DNA of 41,673 nucleotides from DRTC01 sp964521025 (GCA_964521025.1 CAZFPK010000023.1:1-41673); one strand, 5' to 3'. Positions 32,413-40,732 are shown, counted from the stretch's first letter. A program made the numbers and translations. The notes: generated from the letters alone by a model not told the origin.

Positions 32413-33216
32413 ATGAAAGAAGTAATAACTAATAAAATTATATTAACTGAGAATGATAAAGTAATTCAAGACATTAATATGAATTATGATTTATTTCGAT
32501 CAGAATTATACAAATCAGATGAAAGAGAAGATTGTATATTAATACAAGGTTCAGCATTTGTTTATAATAAACAAGCTTATTTATTAATGGGTGTTGGAGG
32601 TATTGATTTTTTAGATTCAATTGCACATCTTAAAAATATTGATGGTATTATAGGAAATGGAAATACACTTTTTATAAAAAAGAATTTTAAATATATTTAT
32701 TCAGCTCATAATTCAGAAGAACTTAATAATTGTTTTGAACTAGAATGTAGTGATAAAAATATAGAATTTAAAAAAAGAGCAAAAATAGGAAATCTAATAT
32801 TTTTGTTAAGAAGTTTTCAAAATTTAAATGAATATATTTCAACAAAGAAAAAAAAAAATCTTTTTTTTGAAGAATCAAATACATTTTCTAGCTACCCTAT
32901 CCATTTTTCTGGTTCTTTCAAATCAAGACTTAGATCTAAATTTATTAGTACATCACGGGTTGTCCATTGTTCAAGAAGACCGTCTTTATTAAAGAAAGAA
33001 TGCTTGTTTGATTCTTATAAAGAAATATATGGTGCAATAAATCTCTTTAAAGGATCTTTTGTTTTAATATATACTTTATGGAATCAAGAAATGTGTGATG
33101 CAGTAGGAATGAATAATACTAGAGAATTAACTAAATCCTATAATCCAACTGATTCAATAACGCCAAATTTCTTGAAAATAATAGATTATTACAATAAATT
33201 TAATAAAAGATTATGA
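32413..33216 (+). CDS. Protein of unknown function in AT-rich block (weak HprK-like pattern)
   Basis: 267 residues; no signal peptide or membrane helix. I do not recognise the family with confidence. Residues 43-100 (C-I-L-I-Q-G-S-A-F-V-Y-N-K-Q-A-Y-L-L-M-G-V-G-G, then I-I-G-N-G-N-T-L-F-I) follow the strand order of HPr-kinase-like P-loop folds, where a signal such as G-x-x-G-x-G-K-[S/T] is expected. Here the P-loop is degenerate (no GK[ST]), so it could be an inactive relative or a false resemblance. Local base composition is very AT-rich. No ribosome site precedes the ATG, which is 27 nt after tRNA-Cys. The next gene is 22 nt away, suggesting a pair. Confidence 0.55.
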   Translation: MKEVITNKIILTENDKVIQDINMNYDLFRSELYKSDEREDCILIQGSAFVYNKQAYLLMGVGGIDFLDSIAHLKNIDGIIGNGNTLFIKKNFKYIYSAHNSEELNNCFELECSDKNIEFKKRAKIGNLIFLLRSFQNLNEYISTKKKKNLFFEESNTFSSYPIHFSGSFKSRLRSKFISTSRVVHCSRRPSLLKKECLFDSYKEIYGAINLFKGSFVLIYTLWNQEMCDAVGMNNTRELTKSYNPTDSITPNFLKIIDYYNKFNKRL

Positions 33217-33238
33217 AAAATAATGATAGGGAGTCGAA

Positions 33239-34189
33239 ATGAAAAAAAAAAGTAAAATTAAATTATATAAATATTTGTTTATTTATTTATTTCAAGTATT
33301 AATTATTTTAATATCCTTAATAGTTGCGAACTATGGTAATGATATTGATGAATTTATTACTTATTGTAAAAGCAAACCAGTTTTTTGGGTAATATTATTT
33401 GCGATTACAATATTAATTACTTTTTTTTCATCTTTAAGCGAAAACCTGTTTTATGATAAACTTTTTAGGCTTTTTTATGTAAAAAATATAAGAAAAAAAC
33501 TAATTGAATTATTAGATAAAATAGACTATAATTTAAAAAAAATGGAAATCGAAATTGATAATAGCGAAATTAATAGTGAAGAATATATAAGGAATTTCGA
33601 TGAATCTAGAAGTTCAATTATTAGTAGATGTTCTTATGAAGTTGATAGAGGAGAAGTTGACCATGATTCATTACATACTGTTATCACTGCATTAGAAAAA
33701 GAAAATATCAAAGAGGTTATAGCAATAAGCGAATCACCATTAAATATCTGGTTTATTACTGAAATGGTATGTTACCTTTTAGTACAAATGAGAATAAGCA
33801 TACAAAATAAAGTGAAAATTAATAGATATATAATTGGAGATCTCGACATTGATTATGATAAAAAATTTTTCCCAACTGAATTAAAGTATGACGAATATGG
33901 TGTTGTAAAAAAAATACACTATCCTAGTATGAATCTTTATGTCATTTACAAAAATGATTTGCCTATATCTAAAGATTCTCTAAATACTAAAACTAAAAGT
34001 TTTTTGCTTATTCGAAATGAGAATGGAAACAATGAACTAGAGGAAAGATGCTGGAATTTTAAATTTAGTGAGCAAAAATTTAAAAATACATTTCGTGAAA
34101 TTAATAATAATAATAAAAAGCAAAAAATTATTCAATTTATATATGATATAACAAATACTGATGAAGATAAAATAAAAAAAATAGTATAA
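33239..34189 (+). CDS. Two-helix membrane protein of unknown function
   Basis: 316 residues, ATG after GGGAG. Two transmembrane helices (about 10-29 and 47-66) separated by a short acidic loop, then a charged segment that could be a coiled coil (75-125) and a cytoplasmic domain (about 130-316). That domain has the run I-K-E-V-I-A-I-S-E-S-P-L-N-I-W and ends Asn/Lys-rich (N-N-N-N-K-K-Q-K). I do not recognise it. The layout (membrane anchor plus soluble domain, next to an unknown soluble protein) is seen in some sensor or defence pairs, but this is only inference. livH begins 22 nt later. Confidence 0.65.
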   Translation: MKKKSKIKLYKYLFIYLFQVLIILISLIVANYGNDIDEFITYCKSKPVFWVILFAITILITFFSSLSENLFYDKLFRLFYVKNIRKKLIELLDKIDYNLKKMEIEIDNSEINSEEYIRNFDESRSSIISRCSYEVDRGEVDHDSLHTVITALEKENIKEVIAISESPLNIWFITEMVCYLLVQMRISIQNKVKINRYIIGDLDIDYDKKFFPTELKYDEYGVVKKIHYPSMNLYVIYKNDLPISKDSLNTKTKSFLLIRNENGNNELEERCWNFKFSEQKFKNTFREINNNNKKQKIIQFIYDITNTDEDKIKKIV

Positions 34190-34211
34190 ATGTATTATTA
34201 TTAATACTTAT

Positions 34212-35090
34212 ATGATTAATCAGTTTTTTGTAAATTCTTTCATCTCGTTCGCTATATATAGTATAATAGCATTAACATTTTCAATAATCTATTCAACAAC
34301 CCGTTTCTTCCACTTCGCTCATGCAGTAATCTTCACATCCGGAGCATATTTCACTTTTCTTTTTCATAAATTATTTGGCTTACCAATTTATCTTTCAATT
34401 CCATTCGCAATTATCTTTTCTTTGCTTTTGGGTTGTTTAATTGAAAAATCTATCTATAAACCATTAAGAAAAAAACAAGCATCTTCAATGATATTGCTGT
34501 TATCATCTCTGGGAATATACATTTTATTACAAAACCTGATCTCAATGCTTTTCGGAGATGACACAAAATCCATTCGTTCAGGTGTAGTAAAAGAAGGAAT
34601 AAATATTTTTGGTGCAAGAATAACTCCCATCCAAATCATCATAATTATCTGTTCCATAATCATAACCATACTTCTGCTGCTTTTCCTCAAAAAAACCAAA
34701 ATCGGTAAAGCAATGAAGGCAGTGGCAAATGATCCGGAACTGGCAAATATTTCCGGCATAAGTAGCGATAAAGTAATTTTAGTTTCTTTTGCAATCGGTT
34801 CCGGTTTGGCAGGTTTAGCTGGAATCCTGGTAGCCTTAGATGTGGATATGACGCCAACTATGGGAATGAATGCTTTAATGATGGGAGTTGTCGCCATGAT
34901 CGTAGGCGGAGTGAACAGCATCCCGGGAATTGTGTGTGGAGCTTTGCTGCTCGGTTTTGCACAAAACTTTGGTGTGTGGTATATCAGTTCTCAATGGCAG
35001 GATGCAATTGCGTTTGTGATACTATTAATCTTTTTACTGTTCCGTCCGCAGGGCTTCTTCGGGAAAAAGATACGGAAGATTTCTATATAG
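34212..35090 (+). CDS. livH: Branched-chain amino acid ABC transporter permease (LivH-like)
   Basis: 292 residues with eight or so transmembrane helices. F-F-H-F-A-H-A-V near 35, and the cytoplasmic coupling region K-T-K-I-G-K-A-M-K-A-V-A-N-D-P-E-L-A-N-I-S-G-I, are diagnostic of LivH. It pairs with LivM to form the pore. No ribosome site is evident before ATG 34212. The first 80-90 nt are as AT-rich as the block upstream, after which composition rises. livM lies 2.2 kb downstream, with an AbiE-like pair between. Confidence 0.93.
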   Translation: MINQFFVNSFISFAIYSIIALTFSIIYSTTRFFHFAHAVIFTSGAYFTFLFHKLFGLPIYLSIPFAIIFSLLLGCLIEKSIYKPLRKKQASSMILLLSSLGIYILLQNLISMLFGDDTKSIRSGVVKEGINIFGARITPIQIIIIICSIIITILLLLFLKKTKIGKAMKAVANDPELANISGISSDKVILVSFAIGSGLAGLAGILVALDVDMTPTMGMNALMMGVVAMIVGGVNSIPGIVCGALLLGFAQNFGVWYISSQWQDAIAFVILLIFLLFRPQGFFGKKIRKISI

Positions 35091-35091
35091 C

Positions 35092-35255
35092 CGCGAAAAG
35101 GCACAAAAGACACACAAGATGCCACCGCCAAGACGCAAAGGAATAGTCAATGGTAAACACTGAAGAACACCGAAATATACCGAATATTATTTCCTTAATA
35201 ACTTCCTCTCCAATATTCTCAAGAAGTCCTAATAATCTCCCTTTGCGAAAGGGAG
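35092..35255. repeat. Repeat-rich gap after livH
   Basis: It holds a CGCGAAAAGGCACAAAAGACACAC block (split here: CGCGAAAAGGC, then ACAAAAGACACAC) similar to 26030, and the hairpin CTCCCTTT-GCG-AAAGGGAG at 35237-35255 followed by GAGGGTTTGGGGAG, similar to the CCCTTCTCC hairpin before livM. No gene is seen in 35091-35383. Confidence 0.5.
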
Positions 35256-35298
35256 AACTAAAGAGGGTTTGGGGAGAATGCGAGGTGAGGTTTTTTCC

Positions 35299-35350
35299 TT
35301 GACTCAAAAACAACTGTTCGGAAATTTACCCTGTTCGGTCTGACCGAACA
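35299..35350 (+). promoter_or_regulatory. Promoter/operator region of the AbiE-like pair
   Basis: TTGACT (35299-35304) could be a -35 box, with only a poor -10 after it. TGTTCGG occurs at 35315-35321. It recurs within a near-perfect palindrome TGTTCGGTC-T-GACCGAACA at 35332-35350. The palindrome ends 33 nt before the start of the AbiEi-type regulator. AbiEi antitoxins repress their own operon by binding inverted repeats, so this is a strong operator candidate. Confidence 0.6.
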
Positions 35351-35383
35351 TTAGAAAATATTGAACACTGTTTGGGAGTTAAA

Positions 35384-36397
35384 TTGTTAAAAAAAGATAT
35401 TATTTGTAAATGTCTTCAAATCCTGAAAGGATTTCCTCCCATAAAATCAATATACCATAGAACCGGTCATTCTCTACAAATTACAACCGGTTCGGATTCT
35501 TTCCTATTCAAGTTCGAAGTAAAAGGCATCCTGAAAAGACCTTTACCTTTGAATCTCTTTTTTGAAAATATCTCAAAAGATAAAATTCCTTTGATCTTAG
35601 CAGAATATATTAATTCTTCCATAGCAAATGAATTGATAAATAACCGGGTAAATTTCGTGGATTGTCAGGGTAATGTGTTTCTCGATATTCCGGGAAAGAT
35701 CTACATACAAGTCAAAGGTCGTAAAAATAAAAAACAAAAGGAAAAGCAATCGACAATTCTTTTCAATCCCAAAGGTCTGCAGCTTTTAACTATTCTCCTA
35801 AATGAAGAAGTTCTGTTAAATAATTCTCTAAGAAGTCTGCAAAAAAAAGCAGGTATTTCTCTGGAACGAACTTCTAAAGTAATAAATGAATTGAAGGAGA
35901 ACGGCTATATTCTGCAAACAAAGAAGAATTACTATAAGTTCCATAATAAAAAAGAACTTCTCGAAAAATGGTTATTAAATTTTGGTGAACGATTACGACC
36001 AAAACTTTTGATCGGAACTTACAAAATTTCTCCTGAAACTGATGTTCAAAAAATAGCTCAAATCCTGAAAAATAAAAAAATAGATTTTGCTCTTGGAGGA
36101 GAAACAGGTGCAGAAGTTCTTTCGCATTATTATCGAGCAGGTAACATTGATCTGTTCATCCCGGAGCAGCAATTATTAGAGGTGATCAAATTTCTGAAAT
36201 TAGTTCCTGCCAGCGAAAGCAATGTAAGACTGTTTAATTTATTTACGAAAGAAATAATTTTTAAAGATAACTCTTTTTCAGTTCCCCTTGTGTTACCGAT
36301 CCTTATTTATGCTGAACTTCTCTTCCAGGAAAATGACAGAGCAATCGAAACTGCAGATATTATTTATAACAAATATGTAAAAGAATTATTGAAATGA
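35384..36397 (+). CDS. AbiEi-like antitoxin/transcriptional regulator (type IV TA)
   Basis: About 337 residues from TTG 35384, five bases after GGGAG (an in-frame TTG at 35372 overlaps that site). The N-terminal region (to about 115) includes F-V-D-C-Q-G-N-V-F-L-D-I-P-G-K-I-Y-I-Q-V-K-G, then a winged-helix domain (about 135-195: L-Q-K-K-A-G-I-S-L-E-R-T-S-K-V-I-N-E-L-K-E-N-G-Y-I). The C-terminal part has A-L-G-G-E-T-G-A-E-V-L. This fits PF09952-type AbiEi regulators. The stop overlaps the next start (ATGA). Confidence 0.82.
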   Translation: MLKKDIICKCLQILKGFPPIKSIYHRTGHSLQITTGSDSFLFKFEVKGILKRPLPLNLFFENISKDKIPLILAEYINSSIANELINNRVNFVDCQGNVFLDIPGKIYIQVKGRKNKKQKEKQSTILFNPKGLQLLTILLNEEVLLNNSLRSLQKKAGISLERTSKVINELKENGYILQTKKNYYKFHNKKELLEKWLLNFGERLRPKLLIGTYKISPETDVQKIAQILKNKKIDFALGGETGAEVLSHYYRAGNIDLFIPEQQLLEVIKFLKLVPASESNVRLFNLFTKEIIFKDNSFSVPLVLPILIYAELLFQENDRAIETADIIYNKYVKELLK

Positions 36398-37185
36398 AAT
36401 TGGAACCAGGTTTAATATTAGTTTTAGAAATATTGGATAAATATTTCCGAAAAAAAGGAATAAATTACGCTTTGATCGGAGCGCAGGTTCCTTGTCTCCT
36501 GATCGATGTCCCGGTATTATCAGAGCATCGTCCGACTCTGGATATCGATATTACTCTACAGTCTTCTTCCTGGTCAGATTTCGAAATTATCAAGCAAGGT
36601 CTCCTCGATTTGGGATTTAAAGAAGATCGTTTCGAGTTGAGGTTTTTATTTCAAGATACTTTTCTGGATATTGTTCCTTACCTGGAAAATGAAGTAAAAA
36701 ACAACATTCTAAAATTACCCCATTCGGGAAATATGATAAATGTTCTCGGCTATGACCGTCTTCTCAAGAATTCGATAATAAAAGAAGTCCAACCAGGTTT
36801 AAATATTCCGGTAGTACCTTTACATCTTTTACTCTTCACTAAAATGTTGGCTTTTTTAGATAGAGGACTCGACCGAAATATAATCAAAGATATTATAGAC
36901 ATAATTTTCATATTTCAAAATTACAAAACATTGGATATGAGTGAAAGAAGATTCGACAATTCGATTCCTCGGAAAATGAACTATGAAGATCGAGGAGCAT
37001 ACCTGATCGGTATCGATCTAAAACTATATCTACAAGATAAAGAACAAGAATATGTAATTTCATTTCTTGAACATTTCCAGGATGAATTTTCAACAGTTAT
37101 TCAGAAAATATCTAAATATGAAACTGGTAAGAGTAAAGAAATTTATAATCTATTCGATTCATTCAGGAAAGGATTTGGATTATGA
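36394..37185 (+). CDS. AbiEii-like nucleotidyltransferase
   Basis: 263 residues. The nucleotidyltransferase pattern is seen in Y-A-L-I-G-A-Q-V-P-C-L-L-I (about 27-39) and R-P-T-L-D-I-D-I-T-L (metal-binding DxD near 51-53), with a further Asp in F-L-D-I-V-P near 90. V-P-L-H-L-L-L-F-T-K-M near 145 resembles the AbiEii [A/L]-x-K-[L/M] helix. It is probably the effector of the pair with the upstream regulator, with a 4-nt overlap. Predicted, not shown, to be a toxin. It ends 90 nt before livM. Confidence 0.75.
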   Translation: MKLEPGLILVLEILDKYFRKKGINYALIGAQVPCLLIDVPVLSEHRPTLDIDITLQSSSWSDFEIIKQGLLDLGFKEDRFELRFLFQDTFLDIVPYLENEVKNNILKLPHSGNMINVLGYDRLLKNSIIKEVQPGLNIPVVPLHLLLFTKMLAFLDRGLDRNIIKDIIDIIFIFQNYKTLDMSERRFDNSIPRKMNYEDRGAYLIGIDLKLYLQDKEQEYVISFLEHFQDEFSTVIQKISKYETGKSKEIYNLFDSFRKGFGL

Positions 37186-37233
37186 AACAGTCTAATATAG
37201 TCGTCAAGCCTGAATCTTCTTTCCCTTATTTCT

Positions 37234-37256
37234 CCCTTCTCCTCGCAGGAGAAGGG
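37234..37256. repeat. CCCTTCTCCT hairpin before livM
   Basis: CCCTTCTCCT and AGGAGAAGGG form a perfect 10-bp stem with a CGC loop, followed by CTGGGGATGAGG. The GATGAGG is the likely ribosome site of livM, so this dispersed repeat supplies translation signals. Confidence 0.7.
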
Positions 37257-37274
37257 CTGGGGATGAGGTTTTAA

Positions 37275-38159
37275 ATGACTTATCTACTTCATATTTTTAT
37301 CTTGATCGGCATCTACATCATCCTCTCTTTATCCTTGAACCTGGTTGCCGGATACACGGGAATTCTTTCCATTGCTCATGCTGCTTTTTACGGAATCGGA
37401 GCATATATTGCTGCTTTAATGGCTCTGAATTTGAATAGCCCTTTTTTATTGAATCTTTTCCTGGCAATTATCGGTTCCTCTATTTTAGGAGCATTCGTCG
37501 GTATTCCCGCTTTACGCATCAAAGACGATTATTTCATCATCGCTACTTTTGCTTTCCAGATCATAACTTTCAGTATCTTGAATAATTTAGTCTCTTTTAC
37601 AGGCGGTCCTATGGGACTTCCCGGTATTCCGCAGCCGATAATATTTGGAATTAAGATTTCGTCTCATATCGGTTTTCTTATCTTGATTGCTATTTTATGT
37701 GCTATCGTCTATTTCATCTGTAACAGGATTGTAAAATCACCATTCGGCAGGATATTGAAAGCGATCCGGGAAGATGAGATATTTACTCAATCACAGGGTA
37801 AGAATGTTTCGGCTTACAAGGTTAAGATATTTATGATCAGTTCAGGATTAGCAGCAATTTCCGGAGTGATGTATGCAACTTATATAACATATATCGATCC
37901 AACCAGTTTTACGGTTATGGAATCGATCTTTATTATTTCCATTGTGATCATCGGTGGAGCGGGAAATCTAAAAGGTTCGATCGTGGGAGCAATTGTTTTA
38001 GTGATGCTTCCTGAAATATTAAGATTTGTCGGTTTACCGAATTCGGTTGCTGCCAATATTCGTCAGATGCTTTATGGTGGATTGCTGGTTGTGTTTATGC
38101 TCTGGCGACCGCAGGGATTTATCGGTGAATATTCGTTTAATCGGAATAATGAGAAATGA
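37275..38159 (+). CDS. livM: Branched-chain amino acid ABC transporter permease (LivM-like)
   Basis: 294 residues, eight to ten helices. Near the N-terminus L-S-L-N-L-V-A-G-Y-T-G-I-L-S-I-A-H-A-A-F-Y-G-I-G-A-Y is the LivM motif. The coupling loop is S-P-F-G-R-I-L-K-A-I-R-E-D-E, and the end is L-L-V-V-F-M-L-W-R-P-Q-G. It pairs with LivH, and livG follows after a 229-nt repeat-filled gap. Confidence 0.94.
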   Translation: MTYLLHIFILIGIYIILSLSLNLVAGYTGILSIAHAAFYGIGAYIAALMALNLNSPFLLNLFLAIIGSSILGAFVGIPALRIKDDYFIIATFAFQIITFSILNNLVSFTGGPMGLPGIPQPIIFGIKISSHIGFLILIAILCAIVYFICNRIVKSPFGRILKAIREDEIFTQSQGKNVSAYKVKIFMISSGLAAISGVMYATYITYIDPTSFTVMESIFIISIVIIGGAGNLKGSIVGAIVLVMLPEILRFVGLPNSVAANIRQMLYGGLLVVFMLWRPQGFIGEYSFNRNNEK

Positions 38160-38164
38160 AGTTT

Positions 38165-38302
38165 ACTCGAGTTCAGCAGAGCGAAGCGAGACTGGACTTG
38201 AGTAGGGAATGATGATTATTTACTGAACTCCATCTAACTAAAGTTGATGAAGTCCAGTCCGTAATCCCCTGGACTCGACTTGCTACGAAGTGCGAGTTGA
38301 GT
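38165..38302. repeat. Two related hairpins in the livM-livG gap
   Basis: ACTCGAGTTCAG/CTGGACTTGAGT (38165-38203, loop of GCGAAGCG type) and ACTCGACTTGC/GCGAGTTGAGT (38273-38302). Both have two G-T pairs. Between them is AGTCCAGTCC...CCTGGACTCG, which also base-pairs locally. A further duplicate pair (CCATTGCGAAGG and CCATTCGCAAGG) lies at 38337-38372. Confidence 0.6.
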
Positions 38303-38388
38303 ATAAAAATTTCGAAATATGAAACTTTATGACCAACCATTGCGAAGGTTTCGTTCCTCAACCATTCGCAAGGTTTTAAATTAAGAAA

Positions 38389-39144
38389 ATGAAAGAATTA
38401 TTAAAAATCCGAAACTGCAATAAACATTTCGATGGGATCACAGCACTCGATGATTTTAGTTGTGATATTAATAAAAATGAAATCGTTGGCTTGATCGGTC
38501 CCAACGGAGCAGGAAAGTCAACTCTCTTTAATGTGATCACCGGCTTTATACCAATCGATTCGGGAAAAATTGATTTTAATAATTATAGCATTTCAAAGAA
38601 AACTCCTTCCAAAATAAATAATTACGGAATTTCCAGAACTTTCCAGGATTTGAGATTAATTCGCCAAATGACAGTTATGGATAATATTTTGTTATCATTC
38701 AAAAATCAACCCGGAGAACATCTGGAAAATGTTTTTTTCCGAAATAAGAAAGTTAAAAAAATAGAATCGGAAAATAAAAAGAAAGCATCGGATTTATTAA
38801 AACATGCCGGTATTTCAGAAAAAGCGAACGATCCGGCAAACGACCTTTCTTATGGTCAGCAGAAGTTATTGAGTATAATCTGTTGTCTTGCTTCTGATGC
38901 CGAGTTATTACTTCTCGACGAACCGATTGCCGGGATTAATCCGTCAATGATCGAAAATATTCTTTCAATTATCACAGAACTTCCTGGAAAAGGAAAGTCG
39001 GTAATATTGATAGAACATAATATGGACGCCATTTCTCAAGTTTGTAAAAGAGTAATTTTTATGGATGCCGGCAAAAAGATCAGCGAAGGAACTACAGAGC
39101 AGGTGAGAAATGATCCAAAAGTTATCGAAGCGTATCTGGATTGA
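38389..39144 (+). CDS. livG: Branched-chain amino acid ABC transporter ATP-binding protein (LivG-like)
   Basis: 251 residues. Walker A G-P-N-G-A-G-K-S-T (about 37-45), the LivG-specific I-S-R-T-F-Q-D-L-R, ABC signature L-S-Y-G-Q-Q (variant of LSGGQ) and Walker B L-L-L-L-D-E-P-I-A-G-I-N-P. The H-loop is in I-E-H-N-M-D. It energises the LivHM channel with LivF. The ATG is preceded only by weak A-rich sequence. Confidence 0.95.
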   Translation: MKELLKIRNCNKHFDGITALDDFSCDINKNEIVGLIGPNGAGKSTLFNVITGFIPIDSGKIDFNNYSISKKTPSKINNYGISRTFQDLRLIRQMTVMDNILLSFKNQPGEHLENVFFRNKKVKKIESENKKKASDLLKHAGISEKANDPANDLSYGQQKLLSIICCLASDAELLLLDEPIAGINPSMIENILSIITELPGKGKSVILIEHNMDAISQVCKRVIFMDAGKKISEGTTEQVRNDPKVIEAYLD

Positions 39145-39153
39145 AAAATATTG

Positions 39154-39179
39154 TGTTCCCAAAGAGGGCTTTGGGAACA
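39154..39179. repeat. Perfect dispersed hairpin between livG and livF
   Basis: TGTTCCCAAAG pairs with CTTTGGGAACA (11 bp, 4-nt loop), ten bases after the livG stop. It is another member of the GTTCCC family. It lies inside the operon, so it is unlikely to be a full terminator. Confidence 0.7.
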
Positions 39180-39252
39180 ATGACTATTATGTTTATTAAT
39201 TTTTTGGATTTTATTTTCGTGATTTTTCGCGTATTTCGCGGGTAATAAAAAA

Positions 39253-39954
39253 ATGTTAGAAATTAAAAATCTTGAAACAGGATACGGTAAAAAACAGGTT
39301 TTGTCCGATGTTTCGATGGAAGTCTCGGAAGGTGAAATCGTAGGAATCATCGGACCGAACGGAGCAGGAAAGTCAACAATCCTGAAAGCGATCAGTGGAA
39401 TTCTTCCCATCTGGGAAGGAGATATTCTTTTTGATAACAATTCCATCAAAAAGAATTCCATCGCTGAAAATATCAAATCAGGTCTAACCTTTGCACCTCA
39501 AGGAAATAGAGTTTTTGATGAACTGACCGTAAAAGACAACCTGGAATTGGGTGGTTATTTATTATCCAAAAAAATATTAAAAGAGAGAATTGAACAAGCT
39601 TATGATATTTTTCCAATCCTGAAAAAAAGGTCGAAACAAATTGCCGGAAAACTCAGCGGCGGAGAACAGCAAATGCTTGCTCTTACCAGAGCTTTGATTC
39701 CTGAACCGAAATTGCTTTTACTCGATGAACCTTCTTTAGGTTTAGCTCCGAATTTGATGAATGATGTTTTTGAAAAATTCGTTGAAATTAATAAAATATT
39801 TGGAATTTCAATGCTAATTGTGGAACAAAAAGTAAATGAAATTCTAAATATTTCAGATAGAATTTATTCGATAAAATTAGGGAAAGTTGCTTTTAAAGGG
39901 AAACCAGCACAATTGAAAGGAAATAAAGAAAAATTGAAAGAGTTGTTTCTTTAA
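39253..39954 (+). CDS. livF: Branched-chain amino acid ABC transporter ATP-binding protein (LivF-like)
   Basis: 233 residues, the usual LivF length. Walker A G-P-N-G-A-G-K-S-T-I, L-T-F-A-P-Q-G-N-R-V-F Q-loop, signature L-S-G-G-E-Q-Q, Walker B L-L-L-L-D-E-P-S-L-G-L-A-P. Last gene of the liv cluster. It converges with kdsB, 28 nt away. Confidence 0.95.
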   Translation: MLEIKNLETGYGKKQVLSDVSMEVSEGEIVGIIGPNGAGKSTILKAISGILPIWEGDILFDNNSIKKNSIAENIKSGLTFAPQGNRVFDELTVKDNLELGGYLLSKKILKERIEQAYDIFPILKKRSKQIAGKLSGGEQQMLALTRALIPEPKLLLLDEPSLGLAPNLMNDVFEKFVEINKIFGISMLIVEQKVNEILNISDRIYSIKLGKVAFKGKPAQLKGNKEKLKELFL

Positions 39955-39982
39955 GATTTGCTATTTGCTATTTGGAATTTTA

Positions 39983-40732
39983 TTAGAAATTAGAAATTCG
40001 GATTTTGAAATTTCCCCACATTTTCTCCGCACACTCCAAATCCTCTTTCGTATCGATCCCGATCCCTTCATATTCCGTTTCAACCATCTTAATTTTCATG
40101 CCATTTTCCAATAAACGCAACTGTTCTAACTTTTCGATCTGTTCGAGTTTCCCTACCGGTAAATTCACAAATTTCATTAGAACTTCTTTCCTGAATGCGT
40201 AAACTCCGATGTGTTTATAATATTGAGGATTCGGGAAATGGGATTTAGGATTTCTGTTAAAAGGAATTTTTGAACGCGAAAAGCAAAGTGCAAAATCATT
40301 TCTATCACAGACAACTTTCACATTATTAGGACTTTCGATATCTTTTTTTATTCTATGCATCAAAGATGCAACTTCGACTTCTTCATTGTCAAATGCGGAA
40401 ATAAGTTTTTGCAAAGGTTCTTTGGAAATAAAAGGCTCATCTCCCTGAATATTCACCACAATATCGCAATCGATCTTGGAACAAACTTCTGCAATTCTAT
40501 CTGTTCCGCTTTGATGTTCTTTTGCGGTTAAAATCACTTTTCCATTAAAATCATCGACTGCTTCAAAGATCCTCTGATCGTCAGTTGCGACAATCACATC
40601 ATCAAAAAGTTCACTGTTTTTTGCTCTTTCATAAACATGCCGGATTATCGGTTTATTCCCGAGTTTTACCAGAGGTTTCCCGGGAAACCTGGTTGAATCG
40701 TATCGAGCAGGGATAATTGCTATAATTTTCAT
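39983..40732 (-). CDS. kdsB: 3-deoxy-manno-octulosonate cytidylyltransferase
   Basis: 249 residues from ATG 40732, with GGAG upstream; a 22-residue in-frame extension is unmatched and overlaps a repeat. CMP-KDO synthase activates KDO for LPS inner core. Motifs: I-I-P-A-R-Y-D-S-T-R-F-P-G-K-P-L at the N-terminus, V-I-V-A-T-D-D, and V-N-I-Q-G-D-E-P-F near 97. H-I-G-V-Y-A-F and L-E-Q-L-R-L-L-E-N-G are also typical. Evidence for an LPS-bearing outer membrane. Confidence 0.97.
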   Translation of the reverse strand: MKIIAIIPARYDSTRFPGKPLVKLGNKPIIRHVYERAKNSELFDDVIVATDDQRIFEAVDDFNGKVILTAKEHQSGTDRIAEVCSKIDCDIVVNIQGDEPFISKEPLQKLISAFDNEEVEVASLMHRIKKDIESPNNVKVVCDRNDFALCFSRSKIPFNRNPKSHFPNPQYYKHIGVYAFRKEVLMKFVNLPVGKLEQIEKLEQLRLLENGMKIKMVETEYEGIGIDTKEDLECAEKMWGNFKIRISNF

